DNA of 50,273 nucleotides from an uncultured Gallionellaceae bacterium (GCA_903913145.1 CAIWKC010000104.1:1-50273); one strand, 5' to 3'. Numbered from the stretch's first letter, positions 9,250-18,398 are shown. Numbers and translations are program-made. Notes: a model not told the origin generated them from the letters alone.

Positions 9250-10422
9250 ATGCCCGTGCAAAAAATTGGCTTGATTTTAACCGGAGGCGGCTCGCGTGCC
9301 GCTTATCAGGTCGGCGTTTTAAAAGCGATCGCCGATTTCCTGCCGCGCTCATCGCGCAGCCCCTTTACGATAATTTGCGGTACTTCAGCGGGTGCTTTAA
9401 ATGCGGCAACGCTCGCCGTTAATGCACGACATTTCCGCAAAGGAGTGAATTACCTCGTTAATGTGTGGAAAAACTTTCGTGTGCATGAGGTGTACCGTTC
9501 TGATTTTGTCGGCGTAGCTCACAATGGCGTGCGCTGGGTCGCTGGTCTGGTTTTGAGCAGCTTCGGCAGCGATAAATTGAATTATGTTTCGTTGCTGGAT
9601 AACACCCCATTGGTGGAGTTGTTGGAGCGGGCGCTACCGTGTGAAAAAATTCAGGAGAGTATCGACTGTGGTGCCTTGTACGCGTTGAGCATTACCGCTT
9701 CGGGGTATGGCTCAGGACATTCGGTTACGTTTTACCAGGGTGCAGCAGACATCGAGCCTTGGCGGCGTGCGCGGCGTGTAGGTGTGCCGACACAAATTGA
9801 AATTCATCATTTGCTTGCTTCGGCGGCGATCCCTTTTATTTTCCCCGCAGTTCACATTCACCGTGAACATTTTGGTGACGGATCAATGCGCCAACTTTCG
9901 CCAATCAGTTCTGCTTTGCATCTGGGGGCGGACCGTATCCTCGTGGTAGGCATGGGACATGGTGGCGAAGTGGACGATGTGCAGCGCAATAAAATTGACC
10001 AGTATCCTTCATTGGCGCAAATTGCCGGACATGCGCTGGACAGCATTTTTCTAGACGGAATGGAGATCGATCTTGAACGTCTAAGGCGTATCAATCATAT
10101 CGTCAGTTTGATACCCGAAGAGATACGTCCGAATGTGAATTTGCGCCATGTAGATGCATTGGTCATTTCACCCAGCAAGCCGCTTGAAAAAATCGCCGAA
10201 CGTCATCTGCATGGCTTGCCCTGGACTATTCGAATATTGTTGCGCGCAGTGGGTGTGATGCGAAAGAACGGGGCTAATCTGGTGAGCTATCTGCTTTTCG
10301 ATAAATCATATTGCCGCGCCTTGATTGATTTAGGCTACCAGGACGCGATGAGCCGCAAAGATGAAATTATAGAATTTTTGAGCCATCATGATCAGAAACC
10401 CGATAATACTTTTCCGCAATGA
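9250..10422 (+). CDS. Patatin-like phospholipase (RssA-type)
   Basis: The 390-residue patatin-fold lipid acyl hydrolase has an oxyanion loop GGGSRAAYQ at residues 12-20, the nucleophile elbow GTSAG with Ser46, and the catalytic Asp in FGDGS near residue 210. There is no signal peptide, so it is probably cytosolic or peripherally bound to the inner membrane, acting on phospholipid acyl chains. The C-terminal roughly 120 residues continue past the core domain, as is common in proteobacterial members. Its stop overlaps the birA start (ATGA-type, 4 bases), so it appears translationally coupled with the biotin ligase and heads the operon patatin-birA-coaX-SPOR. Confidence 0.88.
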   Translation: MPVQKIGLILTGGGSRAAYQVGVLKAIADFLPRSSRSPFTIICGTSAGALNAATLAVNARHFRKGVNYLVNVWKNFRVHEVYRSDFVGVAHNGVRWVAGLVLSSFGSDKLNYVSLLDNTPLVELLERALPCEKIQESIDCGALYALSITASGYGSGHSVTFYQGAADIEPWRRARRVGVPTQIEIHHLLASAAIPFIFPAVHIHREHFGDGSMRQLSPISSALHLGADRILVVGMGHGGEVDDVQRNKIDQYPSLAQIAGHALDSIFLDGMEIDLERLRRINHIVSLIPEEIRPNVNLRHVDALVISPSKPLEKIAERHLHGLPWTIRILLRAVGVMRKNGANLVSYLLFDKSYCRALIDLGYQDAMSRKDEIIEFLSHHDQKPDNTFPQ

Positions 10423-11450
10423 AAGTGACTGAAACTTCCAATCCCAAACCGCTGACATTTTCATTGCTGCGATTATTGACGGATGGCGAATTCCATTCCG
10501 GAGAGGTGTTGGCAAAGCAACTCGGCGTGTCACGAGCCAGTGTGAATATTGCATTAAACGACACTGGGCAATATGGTCTGACTTTATTTAGTGTGCGCGG
10601 AAGAGGCTATCGCTTGGTCGAAGCGCCGCAATGGCTGGATGCAAAAAAAATCAATGACTGGCTAAAGATGCCTGACAATTTTCATATCGAAACAGCTGAA
10701 ACTGCAATATCCAGTAACACTGTTTTGTTGCAACGTGCCGCATTGGGGGCAAGCAGTGGAAGTGTGTTGGCAGTCGAATGGCAAAGTGCCGGGCGCGGAC
10801 GCTTGGGACGCACTTGGCATTCGGGTTTGGGGAATGCACTGACTTTTTCCCTGCTGTGGCGTTTTAAATTTGGGCTATCCGGTTTGTCAGGCTTGAGCTT
10901 GGCTGTGGGTGTTGCAATGATGCGCGCGTTGGTAAAATTGGGTGCAGAAAACGTCGGACTGAAGTGGCCGAATGATTTGCTGACAGGGGGGGCGAAATCA
11001 AGCGGAAATAGTGTGAACCAGCCACAAGGAAAGCTGGCCGGAATATTGATCGAAGCCCAGGGCGATATGTTGGGGCCAAGTTTGGTCGTGATCGGCATCG
11101 GAATGAATCTGCGCTTGCCGCAAGCGGTGATGAAACGTATTGACCAGCCGGTGAGTGACCTGGCGCAATTCATGGCTAAACCACCGGAGCGCAATTACCT
11201 GCTGGCAATGCTACTGCAAGAGTTGGCGGAAATGTTGACCGTGTTTGCGGAGCAGGGCTTTGCACCTTTGCGCGCCGAGTGGGAGAGTTATCACGTTTAT
11301 CAGGATCGTAAAGTGAAAATGCTGTTACCGGATAATACCGAGGTTTCCGGAGTTGTTCGCGGAGTGACAGATGCAGGTGCCTTGCGTGTTGAAACCAAAC
11401 AAGGTGTGCAAGTGTTCCATGCGGGCGAAATCAGCCTGAGGGAGGCATAG
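10419..11450 (+). CDS. birA: Bifunctional biotin-[acetyl-CoA-carboxylase] ligase / biotin operon repressor
   Basis: The 343-residue protein has an N-terminal winged helix-turn-helix (about residues 10-65, VLAKQLGVSRASVNIAL). The biotin ligase catalytic domain follows, with the adenylate loop GRGRLGRTW, KWPNDLL and KLAGILIE, and then an SH3-like C-terminal domain. It attaches biotin to the carrier protein of acetyl-CoA carboxylase. The HTH suggests it also represses biotin genes, although none are in the window. It overlaps the patatin stop by 4 bases and the coaX start by 1 base. Confidence 0.94.
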   Translation: MKVTETSNPKPLTFSLLRLLTDGEFHSGEVLAKQLGVSRASVNIALNDTGQYGLTLFSVRGRGYRLVEAPQWLDAKKINDWLKMPDNFHIETAETAISSNTVLLQRAALGASSGSVLAVEWQSAGRGRLGRTWHSGLGNALTFSLLWRFKFGLSGLSGLSLAVGVAMMRALVKLGAENVGLKWPNDLLTGGAKSSGNSVNQPQGKLAGILIEAQGDMLGPSLVVIGIGMNLRLPQAVMKRIDQPVSDLAQFMAKPPERNYLLAMLLQELAEMLTVFAEQGFAPLRAEWESYHVYQDRKVKMLLPDNTEVSGVVRGVTDAGALRVETKQGVQVFHAGEISLREA

Positions 11451-12178
11451 TGCTACTGCTGGATGTCGGAAACAGCCGCAGTAAGTGGGCTCGCATAGAA
11501 AACCGGGAATGGGTGCAACAGGGGGTTGTGGATAATGCTGAGTGGAAATCCGGCAAGCGGATATTTGAATTGTTGTCGCCGCCTTCACGAATTATTATAT
11601 CTAATGTGGCAGGAGAAGAAATGGCCAAACTGCTGCGAGGCCGTTGTTCCAAGTGGTCAGCGCAAGTTGAGTTAGTCATGGCGAGAGAGTTTCAGTGCGG
11701 CGTGCGCAATACTTACATCAATCCGCTACAGTTGGGCAGTGACCGATGGGCAGCGCTCATCGCTGCCAGAAATCGGATAAATCATGCCTGTTTGGTAGTT
11801 AATTGCGGGACGGCAACAACGGTTGATGCCCTCTCGGATGACGGTGAGTTTCTCGGCGGATTAATTCTGCCCGGCGTCACACTGATGCAACAAAGTTTGA
11901 TGCACAATGCCGCACAACTGAAAGATGGAGAGGGGCAACTGGAAAGTTTTCCACGCAGCACTGCCGATGCGATATACAGCGGCGTTATCCGCGCGACAAT
12001 CGGTGCGATAGAGCAACAACGCTCGGCACTCAAGATTTTAGGTTTTTCGGAAATGATTCCTTGTGTATTAAGTGGCGGTGCGGCAGATAAAATCGAAAAG
12101 CACCTTGGCATGGCTGTGGAACGTGTAGATAATCTGGTGCTTGAAGGTCTTAAAATTATTGGGGAAACAAGCGCATGA
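11450..12178 (+). CDS. coaX: Type III pantothenate kinase
   Basis: The 242-residue ASKHA-fold kinase starts at GTG, whose G is the last base of the birA TAG; GGAGG lies 4 bases before it. Motifs are DVGNSRSKW at residues 5-13 (phosphate binding), LGSDRWAALIAARN, and CGTATTVD in the second phosphate motif, with VLSGGAAD near the end. It phosphorylates pantothenate in the first step of CoA synthesis. The birA-coaX adjacency, with overlap, is common in betaproteobacteria. Its stop overlaps the next gene's ATGATG. Confidence 0.95.
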   Translation: MLLLDVGNSRSKWARIENREWVQQGVVDNAEWKSGKRIFELLSPPSRIIISNVAGEEMAKLLRGRCSKWSAQVELVMAREFQCGVRNTYINPLQLGSDRWAALIAARNRINHACLVVNCGTATTVDALSDDGEFLGGLILPGVTLMQQSLMHNAAQLKDGEGQLESFPRSTADAIYSGVIRATIGAIEQQRSALKILGFSEMIPCVLSGGAADKIEKHLGMAVERVDNLVLEGLKIIGETSA

Positions 12179-12888
12179 TGAAGTGGATATTCGGTTTGCT
12201 GCTATTGGTGAACGTGGTGTTCTTTGCGGTAATGCAGTGGGGCAGCGCGCTGACGGTTGACAATAACAATCTGCAGGCTCAAGCGCCATTAAATGCAGAC
12301 AAAATTAAAATTGTCACCATGCCCGCTACTTCCTCGCCGGTGCCTGTATCGGCTGTTTCTGTGGCTTCGTCTGTTGTAATGTCAACTTCTGTACCCGCAG
12401 TTGCTAACGCGGCTGCAGGTACCCAGTTTAGCTGTATGGAGTGGGGAGAGTTTTCCGGTGCCGATTTACAGCGTGCAAATAATTTACTAACGTCCATGAC
12501 GCTTGGCTACAAAACCAGACAGCGTGCAGTGGAATACAACACTGGCTATTGGGTGTACATAGCCCCCATGAAAAATCCGGTACATGTTAAAAAGAAGGTT
12601 GCTCAACTGATAAAAATGAATGTAAAAGATTATTTCGTCGTGAAAGAGTCTGGTGTCTGGAAAAACTCGATATCTTTGGGAATATTCAAGACAGAAGACG
12701 CAGCCAAAAAATATTTGGCGAAATTGCAGGAACAAGGTGTAAAAAGCGCAAAAGTGGGTGAACGCGCCAGCATGCTAAAATACTCGGTTTTTGTGATGAA
12801 CCGACTTGACAGCGCTCAGGCCGCACAAGTTGCATCCCTGCACAAAGATTTTCCTGAAAGTGAGTTAAAGACGGTGCCGTGCAATTGA
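12175..12888 (+). CDS. SPOR-domain membrane-anchored protein
   Basis: The 237-residue protein has one N-terminal membrane segment (about residues 4-22, WIFGLLLLVNVVFFAVM), a low-complexity Ser/Val/Ala linker, and a C-terminal SPOR-like region (WVYIAPMKNPVHVKKKV ... LGIFKTEDAAKKYLAKL). SPOR domains bind denuded septal peptidoglycan. A conserved-looking CMEWGEFSGADLQRA segment precedes it. The gene overlaps coaX by 4 bases, and its genome position behind coaX is typical. A cell-division or envelope role is inferred from the domain only. Translation could also start at the second ATG. Confidence 0.82.
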   Translation: MMKWIFGLLLLVNVVFFAVMQWGSALTVDNNNLQAQAPLNADKIKIVTMPATSSPVPVSAVSVASSVVMSTSVPAVANAAAGTQFSCMEWGEFSGADLQRANNLLTSMTLGYKTRQRAVEYNTGYWVYIAPMKNPVHVKKKVAQLIKMNVKDYFVVKESGVWKNSISLGIFKTEDAAKKYLAKLQEQGVKSAKVGERASMLKYSVFVMNRLDSAQAAQVASLHKDFPESELKTVPCN

Positions 12889-12969
12889 AACAGCCCAATT
12901 TAGGCGTAACAATTAATTGACAGAAGAGCTCGAAATCAGCAAAATGCCGCCCTCTTTGAAACAAGTTCC

Positions 12970-13046
12970 GGTGATATAGCTCAGGTGGTTAGAGCGCAGC
13001 ACTCATAACGCTGAGGTCGGTGGTTCAAATCCACCTATCACCACCA
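12970..13046 (+). tRNA. tRNA with CAU anticodon (elongator Met, or Ile2)
   Basis: A complete 77-base cloverleaf is present: acceptor GGTGATA/TATCACC, D-stem GCTC/GAGC, anticodon loop CTCATAA, T-stem GGTGG/CCACC with TTCAAAT, and an encoded CCA end. It is not the initiator, because positions 1-72 pair. The closing pair of the anticodon stem (A31-C39) is mismatched. Met versus lysidine-modified Ile cannot be settled by eye. The 3' end is the attachment site of the adjacent integrative element. Confidence 0.93.
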
Positions 13047-13074
13047 AGACCCTGTTTCAAACAATCTCAAAACA
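13044..13074 (+). repeat. attL: 31-bp direct repeat starting at the tRNA CCA
   Basis: It starts CCAAGACCCTGTTTCAAACA and is identical to 20187-20217. The first three bases are the encoded tRNA CCA. Confidence 0.9.
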
Positions 13075-13158
13075 ATTCAAAAAAACATATAAATAAAGGC
13101 TTTTTCGGGTTTTTACTGCTCAAGCTGTGTCAAGCGTGTTCATCGAATCTTACTTATT

Positions 13159-13200
13159 TGTTGGTATATCTGTTGGTGCATGGTAATCTGCTGTTGGTAC
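13159..13200 (+). promoter_or_regulatory. Probable integrase arm-type sites near attL
   Basis: Three tandem copies of a TGTTGGTnnAT-like motif start at 13159, 13171 and 13192, just upstream of int. The first two, 24 bases together, recur with one mismatch at 20097-20120 beside attR. Confidence 0.6.
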
Positions 13201-13234
13201 ATAAAATTTTGTGTATTCAATCCGCGGAGGAATG

Positions 13235-14455
13235 ATGGCACTAACTGATTTGCAGGTTAAGAACGCAAAGCCCAAAGACAGGCAATATAAATTGTCTGAT
13301 GGCGGTGGGTTGTTCATGTTGGTACATCCAAACAGTGGTCGCTATTGGCGGTTGGCATATCGTTTCGATGGCAAACAAAAAACCCTTGCACTTGGCGTTT
13401 ATCCAGACGTGAGCCTTGCCGATGCGCGAGAACGGCGCGACCAAGCACGTAAGCTACTCTCAAACAACAACGACCCAAGTTTGGTTAAGCAGGAACAAAA
13501 GGCTGCAATCGTGGCGCTGGCAGAAAATAGTTTTGAAATAATCGCGCGTGAATGGTTTTCAAAATATTCTCCAAATTGGAAAGAGAACCATTCCAGCAAG
13601 ATTCTTGCTCGATTGGAAAATGATGTTTTTCCGTGGATTGGCAAGCAACCTGTTAGTGAGATTGCGGCACCTGCATTATTGTCAGTAGTTCGCCGGATTG
13701 AGGACCGCGGCGCATTGGAAACCGCACATCGTGTGCTGGCTATATGCGGGCAGATATTTCGCTATGCTGTGGCAACTGTAAGGGCTGAGCGTGACCCTAC
13801 CGGCGATCTGAGAGGGGCTTTGCCACCTGTGAAACGCGGCAATCACTTCGCTGCCATAACAGAACCTAAAAAAGTGGGGGAACTACTGCGCGACATTTAT
13901 GGATATCAAGGCTCATTTGTTGTGCAGTGTGCCTTCAAGCTGTCGCCAATGTTATTTGTGCGCCCCGGCGAACTTCGCAAAATGGAATGGACAGAAGTTG
14001 ACTTCGATAAAACTGAATGGACTATCCCTGCTGAAAAGATGAAGATGGGGGTTACCCATATTGTGCCGCTTTGCAAACAGGCAATTGAAATACTTCATGA
14101 AATCCATCCGCTGACAGGGCGTAGCAAGTATGTCTTTCACGGCGAACGCGACCATGACAGGCCAATGAGTGATAACGCCGTACGTTCAGCATTGAGGCGC
14201 ATGGGATGGGCTAATGATGAAATGACACCGCATGGATTCAGAGCAATGGCATCAACTATTCTGGATAACATGGGTTATAAACAGGAATGGCTTGAAAGGC
14301 AGCTTGCCCATGAAGAGCCGAATAAGATTAAAGCGGCATACAAACGCGAAGCATGGCGTATGTACTTACCCGAGCGTGCTACTATGATGCAGGCATGGGC
14401 AGACTATCTGGACAAACTCAAGAAAGGCGCGGAAGTAATACCGCTACGCGCTTGA
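13235..14455 (+). CDS. int: P4-type tyrosine recombinase / integrase
   Basis: The roughly 406-residue integrase has an N-terminal DUF4102-type arm-binding domain (LTDLQVKNAKPKDRQYKLSDGG, about 1-90), a SAM-like core-binding domain, and a C-terminal catalytic domain. Active-site residues are visible: Arg in RPGELRKMEW, HGFR, His in QLAHEEP, and the nucleophilic Tyr probably in RMYLPER. The ATG at 13235 (or 13232) is chosen over the upstream GTG because GGAGG ends at 13230. It is transcribed away from the tRNA, the usual arrangement for elements that insert at tRNA 3' ends. It should catalyse integration and, with the AlpA-like protein, excision. Confidence 0.94.
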   Translation: MALTDLQVKNAKPKDRQYKLSDGGGLFMLVHPNSGRYWRLAYRFDGKQKTLALGVYPDVSLADARERRDQARKLLSNNNDPSLVKQEQKAAIVALAENSFEIIAREWFSKYSPNWKENHSSKILARLENDVFPWIGKQPVSEIAAPALLSVVRRIEDRGALETAHRVLAICGQIFRYAVATVRAERDPTGDLRGALPPVKRGNHFAAITEPKKVGELLRDIYGYQGSFVVQCAFKLSPMLFVRPGELRKMEWTEVDFDKTEWTIPAEKMKMGVTHIVPLCKQAIEILHEIHPLTGRSKYVFHGERDHDRPMSDNAVRSALRRMGWANDEMTPHGFRAMASTILDNMGYKQEWLERQLAHEEPNKIKAAYKREAWRMYLPERATMMQAWADYLDKLKKGAEVIPLRA

Positions 14456-14855
14456 CGAATACTACATCAGGGATTTTGACTTTGGCACTAGCCCGCATGG
14501 GCTGTCTGCAAACTTTCTCAAAAAGTTCAGTACTCGCAAGAACGTTCAACCTTTAGTTTCCTGTAGACAGCTTTTGAGTGGCTGCAGTACCCCTGAAGTA
14601 GTCATTGCCGGAGCAGAGTCTTAAGGTTTTTAAACGACTGGATATAACCTGAAGAAGTCATCTGCGTTGGCGAATTGCTTGCCGGAAAGCGGTCTTTGGT
14701 GAAGTGACTCTGTCAAAACGATGTGATGTTCAATTTGAATGATTTGTTGCAACACAGAATTTCTATTCACCTCAAATTATCAGCTGCCATATTGAAGTCG
14801 TTGACAGCAAGCTCCGTACGATTATCTTGGTCATTCATCGCCCCCCCCCCCGACT
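14456..14855. other. Gene-free stretch after int, containing an 11-C tract
   Basis: I see no credible coding frame here. The notable item is a run of 11 C at 14841-14851, immediately after the stop of the minus-strand 88-residue gene. The plus-strand ORF crossing it appears to be a shadow of that gene. Confidence 0.6.
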
Positions 14856-15122
14856 TTACCTTATTTGTCGCCATGCCATAGATCGCTCTAAAGACCTTGC
14901 AGCAGCCGCTTCCCATGCTTCCAGAGCTTTCACCTCTGCAGCCTTAACCGCATTGGCAGCTACTTCCGCTGCATGCAATAGAAGTTCGGCAGCCACTCCA
15001 GCGGCTTTGAGACTGACGGCTTCTCTTGCCTTTTCTACTGCGTGGAATGCGGCAAGCCGAACAGCTTCAGCACGCAATAATGCTTCTTCTGCTGCCGCGA
15101 GTGTTTCATGTACTTCTTTCAT
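14856..15122 (-). CDS. Small Ala/Glu-rich helical protein coupled to the GGDEF-EAL gene
   Basis: The 88 residues are dominated by Ala, Glu, Val and Leu (EEALLRAEAVRLAAFHAVEKA), predicting one or two long amphipathic helices. There is no signal peptide or enzymatic motif. Its ATG overlaps the stop of the upstream GGDEF-EAL gene by 4 bases, so it is likely co-translated. I do not recognise a family. Composition alone could produce an open frame, but the 4-base overlap favours a real gene. A role as partner or adaptor of the c-di-GMP enzyme is inference. Confidence 0.55.
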   Translation of the reverse strand: MKEVHETLAAAEEALLRAEAVRLAAFHAVEKAREAVSLKAAGVAAELLLHAAEVAANAVKAAEVKALEAWEAAAARSLERSMAWRQIR

Positions 15123-17344
15123 CTTTGCTTCCTATCAGTGTCATTCATCATTAGGGCTTCAAATTCTTCAATTGCTACAGGCTTACTGAACAAATATCCT
15201 TGGCATAAAGGACAGTCGTTCTGTTCCAGAAAGGCACGTTGACTCTCCGTTTCCACACCCTCGGCAATCACTTCGATCTCAAGGCTTTTGGCCATTCCTA
15301 TTATTGTTTGGATGACTACGGCATCTGATTTCCTTACACCGATGTTTCTCACAAATGCCTGGTCAATCTTGATTTGACTCAGCGGCAATTGTGTCAGGTA
15401 AGCAAGTGATGAAAATCCAGTACCAAAATCATCCATTGAAAAGCGTACCCCTATTTCCTTGAGTGCATTCATCTTGATGATAGTGTCGTCCACATTCTCC
15501 AACACCAGACTTTCCGTCAGTTCGAGTTTGAGCTTGCTTGGGTCAATAACGGTTGCATTCAAAACGGCTAGCACTTGTTCCACAAAGTTACGTTGGCGGA
15601 ACTGGCGGGAACTGACATTAACGGCAAGTTGCAAGTCGCAGGTAAGCGGGTCACCTTCCCATATCTTGAGCTGGTTACAAGCAGTCTCCAATACCCATTG
15701 CCCTATCACCAGAATCAGGCTTGACTCCTCGGCATAAGGAATAAAGTCCAATGGAGTAACCAGTCCACGCACCGGATGTTCCCAGCGGATCAACGCTTCT
15801 GCCCCGACAGGTTGTCCGGTGTGTGTAGCTTGTAGTTGATAATACAATTTGAATTGGCACTTTTCCAGAGCGATGCGTAAATCAACATTCAATGCGGCAC
15901 GGTCTGTAATGCTGGTCTGCATCAGTTGATCAAAGAAGCGTACGGTGTTCTTGCCTTCTTTCTTGGCTTGATACATGGCAATGTCAGCCTGTTTCAACAG
16001 TTCTTCCATGACTTGTTCTTTGCCATTGAACATGGTCACACCGATGCTGGGTGTGCTGTGGTATTCACCTGTTGCAAGCAAGTAGGGTTTGTTAAGTACG
16101 TCCAGAATCTTGGCGGTGACAGCTTCCGTCAGTGTTGCGGCTTCTATGGGAGACTCACTCAGATTTTCCAACATCACCACAAACTCGTCACCTCCCAGAC
16201 GGGCAACGGTGTCGTCTTGACGCACAATGGCCACTAGGCGATCCGCTACCTTTTTCAACAATATATCACCGATGGCATGGCCAAGGGTGTCGTTAATGGT
16301 CTTGAAATTGTCCAGATCTATGAACAGTAACCCGCCAACTTTTCCGCTGCGTCCACTGGAAGCCAATGCTTGCAGCAGCCTATCCATTAGAAGCTGACGG
16401 TTAGGTAATCCCGTGAGTTGGTCAAAGAAAGCCAGTCGCTTGATTTCTTCTGCCGCTGCTGAACTCAGGGTGATGTCGGTCAGCGTGGCAACGTAATTCG
16501 TGAGGTTGCCTTTGCGGCAGTTTACGGAGGAGATTGTGAGATGTTCCGGGTAGATTTCGCCGTTCTTGCGCTTGTTCCAGATTTCTCCCTCCCAATATCC
16601 CGTTTGATGGATTCCTCTCCACATTTGCTCATAAAACTGGTTAGTCTGTCGCCCTGATCGAAGTATGCTCGGACTCTTGCCTTTAACTTCTTCTTCTGTA
16701 TAGCCTGTAATCTTAGTAAAGGAAGCGTTCACTCTAAGAATCGCGGCATTTGCATCGGTGATCATCATCCCTTCTTGGGAATCGAAAGCGATAGCTGCAA
16801 TCCGTAATTCAGTCTCAGCCTTCTTGAATTTACTAATATCGACCAGCGTAAGGCGCACCAAAGGCGCTTCGTTCTCAATTTGTCGGTACAAGCAATGGAG
16901 ATGTGTGTCAATTGCCGATCCGTCACCACGGACTAGGCTCATCTCGAAGTGCTGTTCTTTCAACGTACTATCCTGCTTAATGGAGAGAAACAGACGGTGC
17001 CAACGATCTACATCCGATTTGGCAACAAAATGCGAAAATCTTTTATGAACGAGATTTGCTCGATCCACACCCAGCAACGACGACGCTTTAAGATTGATTT
17101 CAGAGATCAACCCATCTTCAGAAATCGTGACTTTACCAACAGGGGAAAACTCGTACATATCAATATAACGGTCACGAGAAATTTCGAGTGCTTCCTGTGA
17201 CTGGCGAAGTGCTTCATTCTGCATTTCCAGTTCGATCTGATGCACTTTCAGTTCATGCAGTATTTCTTCCGATGAGTGAACAGCCAATAATCGAGGGTTT
17301 CGAGAGAGTTGTTGCTCGGCGCTGGAACGTAGGGAATTAGACAT
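15119..17344 (-). CDS. PAS-PAS-GGDEF-EAL cyclic-di-GMP turnover protein
   Basis: The 741-residue cytosolic protein has no membrane segment. An N-terminal coiled coil (about 1-55) leads to two PAS domains (about 55-180 and 185-300). A GGDEF domain (about 305-470) has an intact GGDEF motif in RLGGDEFVVML. An EAL domain (about 485-735) has intact EALIRW, ELTES, DDFGTGFS and EGVE motifs. Both synthesis and hydrolysis of c-di-GMP are therefore possible, with PAS ligands setting the balance. AGAGGTGG precedes the ATG. The gene is cargo of the integrative element, opposite in direction to int and rep, with a 12-G tract about 140 bases upstream of its start. Confidence 0.93.
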   Translation of the reverse strand: MSNSLRSSAEQQLSRNPRLLAVHSSEEILHELKVHQIELEMQNEALRQSQEALEISRDRYIDMYEFSPVGKVTISEDGLISEINLKASSLLGVDRANLVHKRFSHFVAKSDVDRWHRLFLSIKQDSTLKEQHFEMSLVRGDGSAIDTHLHCLYRQIENEAPLVRLTLVDISKFKKAETELRIAAIAFDSQEGMMITDANAAILRVNASFTKITGYTEEEVKGKSPSILRSGRQTNQFYEQMWRGIHQTGYWEGEIWNKRKNGEIYPEHLTISSVNCRKGNLTNYVATLTDITLSSAAAEEIKRLAFFDQLTGLPNRQLLMDRLLQALASSGRSGKVGGLLFIDLDNFKTINDTLGHAIGDILLKKVADRLVAIVRQDDTVARLGGDEFVVMLENLSESPIEAATLTEAVTAKILDVLNKPYLLATGEYHSTPSIGVTMFNGKEQVMEELLKQADIAMYQAKKEGKNTVRFFDQLMQTSITDRAALNVDLRIALEKCQFKLYYQLQATHTGQPVGAEALIRWEHPVRGLVTPLDFIPYAEESSLILVIGQWVLETACNQLKIWEGDPLTCDLQLAVNVSSRQFRQRNFVEQVLAVLNATVIDPSKLKLELTESLVLENVDDTIIKMNALKEIGVRFSMDDFGTGFSSLAYLTQLPLSQIKIDQAFVRNIGVRKSDAVVIQTIIGMAKSLEIEVIAEGVETESQRAFLEQNDCPLCQGYLFSKPVAIEEFEALMMNDTDRKQR

Positions 17345-17744
17345 TTACCACCTCTATCCCTAACGATATAAATATGCACTCTTCTCATCGATTCGGTAGA
17401 GTGGAAAAGGCCGGATAACAGCTCAATGCGGCAAAACAAAAACATGCAGGAGTAAAAGTACGTTGCTTCTGACTTATACGCGGGGGGGGGGGGCGGAGTC
17501 AATGCTTATATTCGAGAGCCTGCTGGAGGTCGGGGTTGACCTGTTGCTTGTGGTACATTCCTGCGGAAAATTTATCAATTTCATTGCAGCATAGCTGCTA
17601 CTGACTGATGACCGTAATTGGCCGAACTTACGCTCTGCACCTTCTTATACATCAATGACCGCAATACTGTATAAGCAGCCAGTGACATTTTCGGGCTTTT
17701 AGTCACTATCTAAATATAAATTACGTTAATCACTTGAGGCTTAT
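17345..17744. other. Divergent gene-free stretch with a 12-G tract
   Basis: This separates the minus-strand c-di-GMP gene from the plus-strand unknown gene and should hold both promoters. A run of 12 G at 17482-17493 (CG-G12-CGGAGTC) is the only clear feature. I see no convincing sigma-70 box pair. Confidence 0.55.
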
Positions 17745-18398
17745 TTGACCAAAATGTATCTAGACAGCAAAGATTACCAAACAGTTTGGCAACTGGCTCA
17801 CAATTGGGTAGGTGCTGATTCTCTAATTAGCGATCAAAATCAGCTATCGGGTGAGTTGAAACAGTCCATTCATCGACTCCTGTCCGCATCAATCAATCAT
17901 GCTATTCCATCAAGGACGAGAAGGTTTAAGCTTTTTATAGATGATTCATTTTTTTCGATGTTGCTTGATTTTCGTCATACTTTGAGAATTAGTAAATGCC
18001 TACGTAAGGACGAATTCGACAAGTCTTATCTGGACTCAATTTATTTGAAGCGTAGTGATGTTTTGTGCTGGTGTCAGAACGAATTCTTATTAGCACCTCC
18101 GATTTGGCAAATTGAGTATTTAGATGCCCCACAATTAGATCAACCTATTGACGACTCGGATGACGACAAAGACAACTGGTACGACAATATTTCCGATCGT
18201 CGCAAACAGCGCGTTGCTTGTTTGGAGATTGCAAAACAGCTTTGGAAAGAAAATCCGGAGCTTTCCTATAAGGAAGCGCACTCGCATCCAGCAATGATCC
18301 GCTATGGTTACGGTAAGAGTTTTTCCTTTGACACGTTTAAGAAATGGGCGCGTCCCTATGCTTCTGAGTTAGCAAAACAAGGAGGTAAAAAGCTTTAA
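17745..18398 (+). CDS. Hypothetical protein of the integrative element
   Basis: This is a protein of about 217 residues with no signal peptide or membrane segment. It has a central acidic stretch (DDSDDDKDNW, about 135-145) and a basic C-terminal region (DRRKQRVACLEIAKQLWKENPELSYKEA ... FDTFKKWARPYA), which looks like a helical DNA-binding segment. TTG at 17745 has a TGAGG at good spacing; ATG at 17754 is the alternative. I do not recognise the family. Its place just before rep suggests a replication or regulatory accessory, by position only. Confidence 0.65.
   Translation: MTKMYLDSKDYQTVWQLAHNWVGADSLISDQNQLSGELKQSIHRLLSASINHAIPSRTRRFKLFIDDSFFSMLLDFRHTLRISKCLRKDEFDKSYLDSIYLKRSDVLCWCQNEFLLAPPIWQIEYLDAPQLDQPIDDSDDDKDNWYDNISDRRKQRVACLEIAKQLWKENPELSYKEAHSHPAMIRYGYGKSFSFDTFKKWARPYASELAKQGGKKL

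Noticed and set aside
14353-14556. ORF at the int 3' end
   Set aside because: It overlaps int in another frame with no start signal or family.
14827-15189. Plus-strand ORF crossing the poly-C tract
   Set aside because: Ala/Ser-rich mirror of the minus-strand Ala-rich gene.
17248-17502. Minus-strand ORF starting before the poly-G tract (MTPPPPPAYK)
   Set aside because: Out of frame with the GGDEF-EAL gene, and the proline run is just the homopolymer translated. A length change of the tract would not fuse it to the real start.
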